From NCBI GenBank assembly GCA_027058735.1, contig JALURZ010000267.1, forward strand, positions 1 to 7,472: a DNA stretch of 7,472 nucleotides, read 5' to 3'. The notes under the pieces are model-generated. The model was not told where the DNA came from, did not search any database, and saw nothing but the letters and a program-made list of their open reading frames with translations. The stretch is from Hyphomicrobiales bacterium (lineage in GTDB: Bacteria; Pseudomonadota; Alphaproteobacteria; Rhizobiales; JALURZ01). Made by a program: the position numbers and the translations under genes. Below, piece by piece: positions 6,367 to 7,472 of the stretch; position 1 is the stretch's first letter; each line of letters begins with the position of its first letter.

Positions 6367-7080
6367 ATGCAACTGCTGCGCCGGCGGTCGAGTGCCGCCG
6401 ATGGACCCAGCCGTCCGGGCTCCCGGCTGGCATCGCCACGGCGCCACGGCGCGGCGCGGCGCGCCATGGGCCACAATGTTTTTGCCGCGGTCATGCTCGT
6501 TGCACTGCCCCTTGCGGGGCTCGGCCTGGTTGGCACATTCGTGTATTACTCGGGCGTTGCGGATGAGTATCTTGGCGCGCCTGCCGCGGATGCCGGGCGT
6601 GGCGAAGCGGTAAAGACCGACAGGACCACGTTGAGCCGGCCAACATTCAGCCGGTTCGACCGCAAGGGCCAGACCTATACGGTGACCTCGAAATCCGCCG
6701 CGCAGCAGGTGGACAATCCGGCCGTGGTGCTGCTTGACGAGGTGAAAATCAATCTTCGGCTCAAACCATCAACCGGCGATGTTGTGGTGACATCCTCGAA
6801 GGGCGCCTATGACGCGGACAAGCGGCGCCTTCGTCTGGTCGGCAATGTCCGGATTGTATCGCAGCAGGGATACAGCGCCGCCCTGTCGTCCGCCGAGGTC
6901 CTGCTGGACGCCAGGCGCATCACGACAAGCGAGCCGGTCTTCGTCACCCTGCCGAACGGGACCATTGAAGGCAACGCCGCCGAACTTTCCGACGATGGCG
7001 ACAAATTGCGGTTTTTCAACAAGGTCCGGCTGATCTTTACGCAAGACGGGAGTGGCGCGGTTGAGGGACAGCGCCAATGA
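6367..7080 (+). CDS. lptC: LPS export ABC transporter periplasmic protein LptC
   Basis: Bitopic inner-membrane protein of the Lpt machine; it receives LPS from LptB2FG and passes it to LptA. The 237-residue protein has an Arg-rich cytoplasmic N-terminus (1-36), one membrane segment (about 37-61) and a periplasmic beta-jellyroll domain (about 80-235). Motifs include LSRPTFSRFDRKGQTYTV, SKGAYDADKRRLRLVGNV and GTIEGNAAELSDDGDKLRF, typical of alphaproteobacterial LptC. The cytoplasmic extension is longer than in E. coli LptC (191 residues). ATG 6367 has AAAGGGA at 6351-6357, 9 bases upstream; an internal ATG at 6466 would give a shorter tail but has no Shine-Dalgarno. Its stop overlaps the lptA start as ATGA (7077-7080), showing translational coupling. 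No clear promoter was seen in the 122-base gap after rnd. Confidence 0.92.
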   Translation: MQLLRRRSSAADGPSRPGSRLASPRRHGAARRAMGHNVFAAVMLVALPLAGLGLVGTFVYYSGVADEYLGAPAADAGRGEAVKTDRTTLSRPTFSRFDRKGQTYTVTSKSAAQQVDNPAVVLLDEVKINLRLKPSTGDVVVTSSKGAYDADKRRLRLVGNVRIVSQQGYSAALSSAEVLLDARRITTSEPVFVTLPNGTIEGNAAELSDDGDKLRFFNKVRLIFTQDGSGAVEGQRQ

Positions 7081-7472
7081 GCGGGGCCAGGCCGGGCCGG
7101 GTCCGGTTCGCGCGCGGCGCGGCCGGTCTCACCTGCGCCTTGCTCGCACTGCTGGCGGTGGCCGGACCGGCCAGATCCCAGGCGGTGTCCGGCGCGTTTG
7201 ACGACTTCAAGATCGCCCCGGGAACCGCGATCCAGATTGACGCGGATTCTCTCGTGGTCTCGCGGAAACAAAAAAAAGTCACGTTTAGCGGCAACGTTAT
7301 CGCGAGACGGGGCGCCTTGACCTTGCACAGCAAGACACTTGTTATCCAGTATCGCGACGTGAACAGCGCAACCGCAAAAAGCAGGACGGAAATCACCAGG
7401 CTCGAGGCGCTCGGCGGGGTGCGCGTGGTCACCCGCAATCAGACCGCGACCGGAGATCGGGGAGCGATGGAC
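7077..7472 (+). CDS. lptA: LPS transport periplasmic protein LptA (N-terminal part, cut by window edge)
   Basis: Periplasmic bridge protein that polymerises between LptC and LptD to carry LPS to the outer membrane. The 132 codons present begin with a signal peptide (basic start, Leu/Ala-rich core at about 15-30, probable cleavage after ARS at 34). The first part of the OstA/LptA beta-jellyroll follows: IQIDADSLVVSRKQKKVTF (52-70), SGNVIARRGALTLHSKTLVI (71-90), then LEALGGVRVVTRNQTATGD (109-127). These match the family's repeated pattern of ADSL, GNV and A-G-NV-T motifs. GAGGGA at 7063-7068 is a good Shine-Dalgarno, 8 bases from the ATG. The start overlaps the lptC stop by four bases. An A8 run (7270-7277) falls in the KQKKV codons. 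In alphaproteobacteria lptB usually comes next, outside this window. Confidence 0.93.
   Translation, partial: MSGARPGRVRFARGAAGLTCALLALLAVAGPARSQAVSGAFDDFKIAPGTAIQIDADSLVVSRKQKKVTFSGNVIARRGALTLHSKTLVIQYRDVNSATAKSRTEITRLEALGGVRVVTRNQTATGDRGAMD

Overview
The window is high-GC bacterial chromosome, most likely from an alphaproteobacterium of the Hyphomicrobiales (Rhizobiales) type. This rests on gene content and order: an FzlA-like glutathione-S-transferase-fold protein beside queG and uppP, a complex I NDUFA9-family protein next to uppP, and a short single-domain RNase D directly ahead of lptC-lptA. These neighbourhoods are familiar from alphaproteobacterial genomes. I see no mobile element, CRISPR array, prophage or plasmid feature.

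Layout. From 1 to 1755 two genes run leftward: an FzlA-like gene (1066-1755) followed two bases later by queG (1-1063, C-terminus cut by the window edge). A 184-base divergent intergenic region with candidate back-to-back promoters separates them from rightward uppP (1940-2737). uppP converges on a leftward NDUFA9-family gene (2862-3845), with a hairpin between them. A 239-base divergent region (3846-4084) holds two inverted repeats and a candidate promoter for a rightward gene (4085-5392) encoding a secreted, multi-domain protein that I can only partly assign: an MliC-like N-terminal domain, a TPR-like segment, a Pro/Gln linker and a Cys-rich tail. A tRNA-Leu(CAG) gene (5494-5580) follows, then rnd (5633-6244), lptC (6367-7080) and the first 132 codons of lptA (7077-7472, cut by the window edge).

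How the genes relate. Most of the window is conserved housekeeping: envelope construction (UppP recycles the undecaprenyl carrier; LptC and LptA carry LPS across the periplasm), division-associated FzlA, tRNA maturation or modification (QueG, RNase D) and one tRNA. fzlA-queG look co-transcribed. lptC-lptA overlap by ATGA and are translationally coupled. The tRNA and rnd may share a transcript.

I did not find an obvious undescribed multi-gene system. The least ordinary item is the secreted protein at 4085-5392, in which an MliC-type lysozyme-inhibitor fold seems to have lost the residues used for inhibition and is joined to other modules, ending in two identical-spacing cysteine loops.
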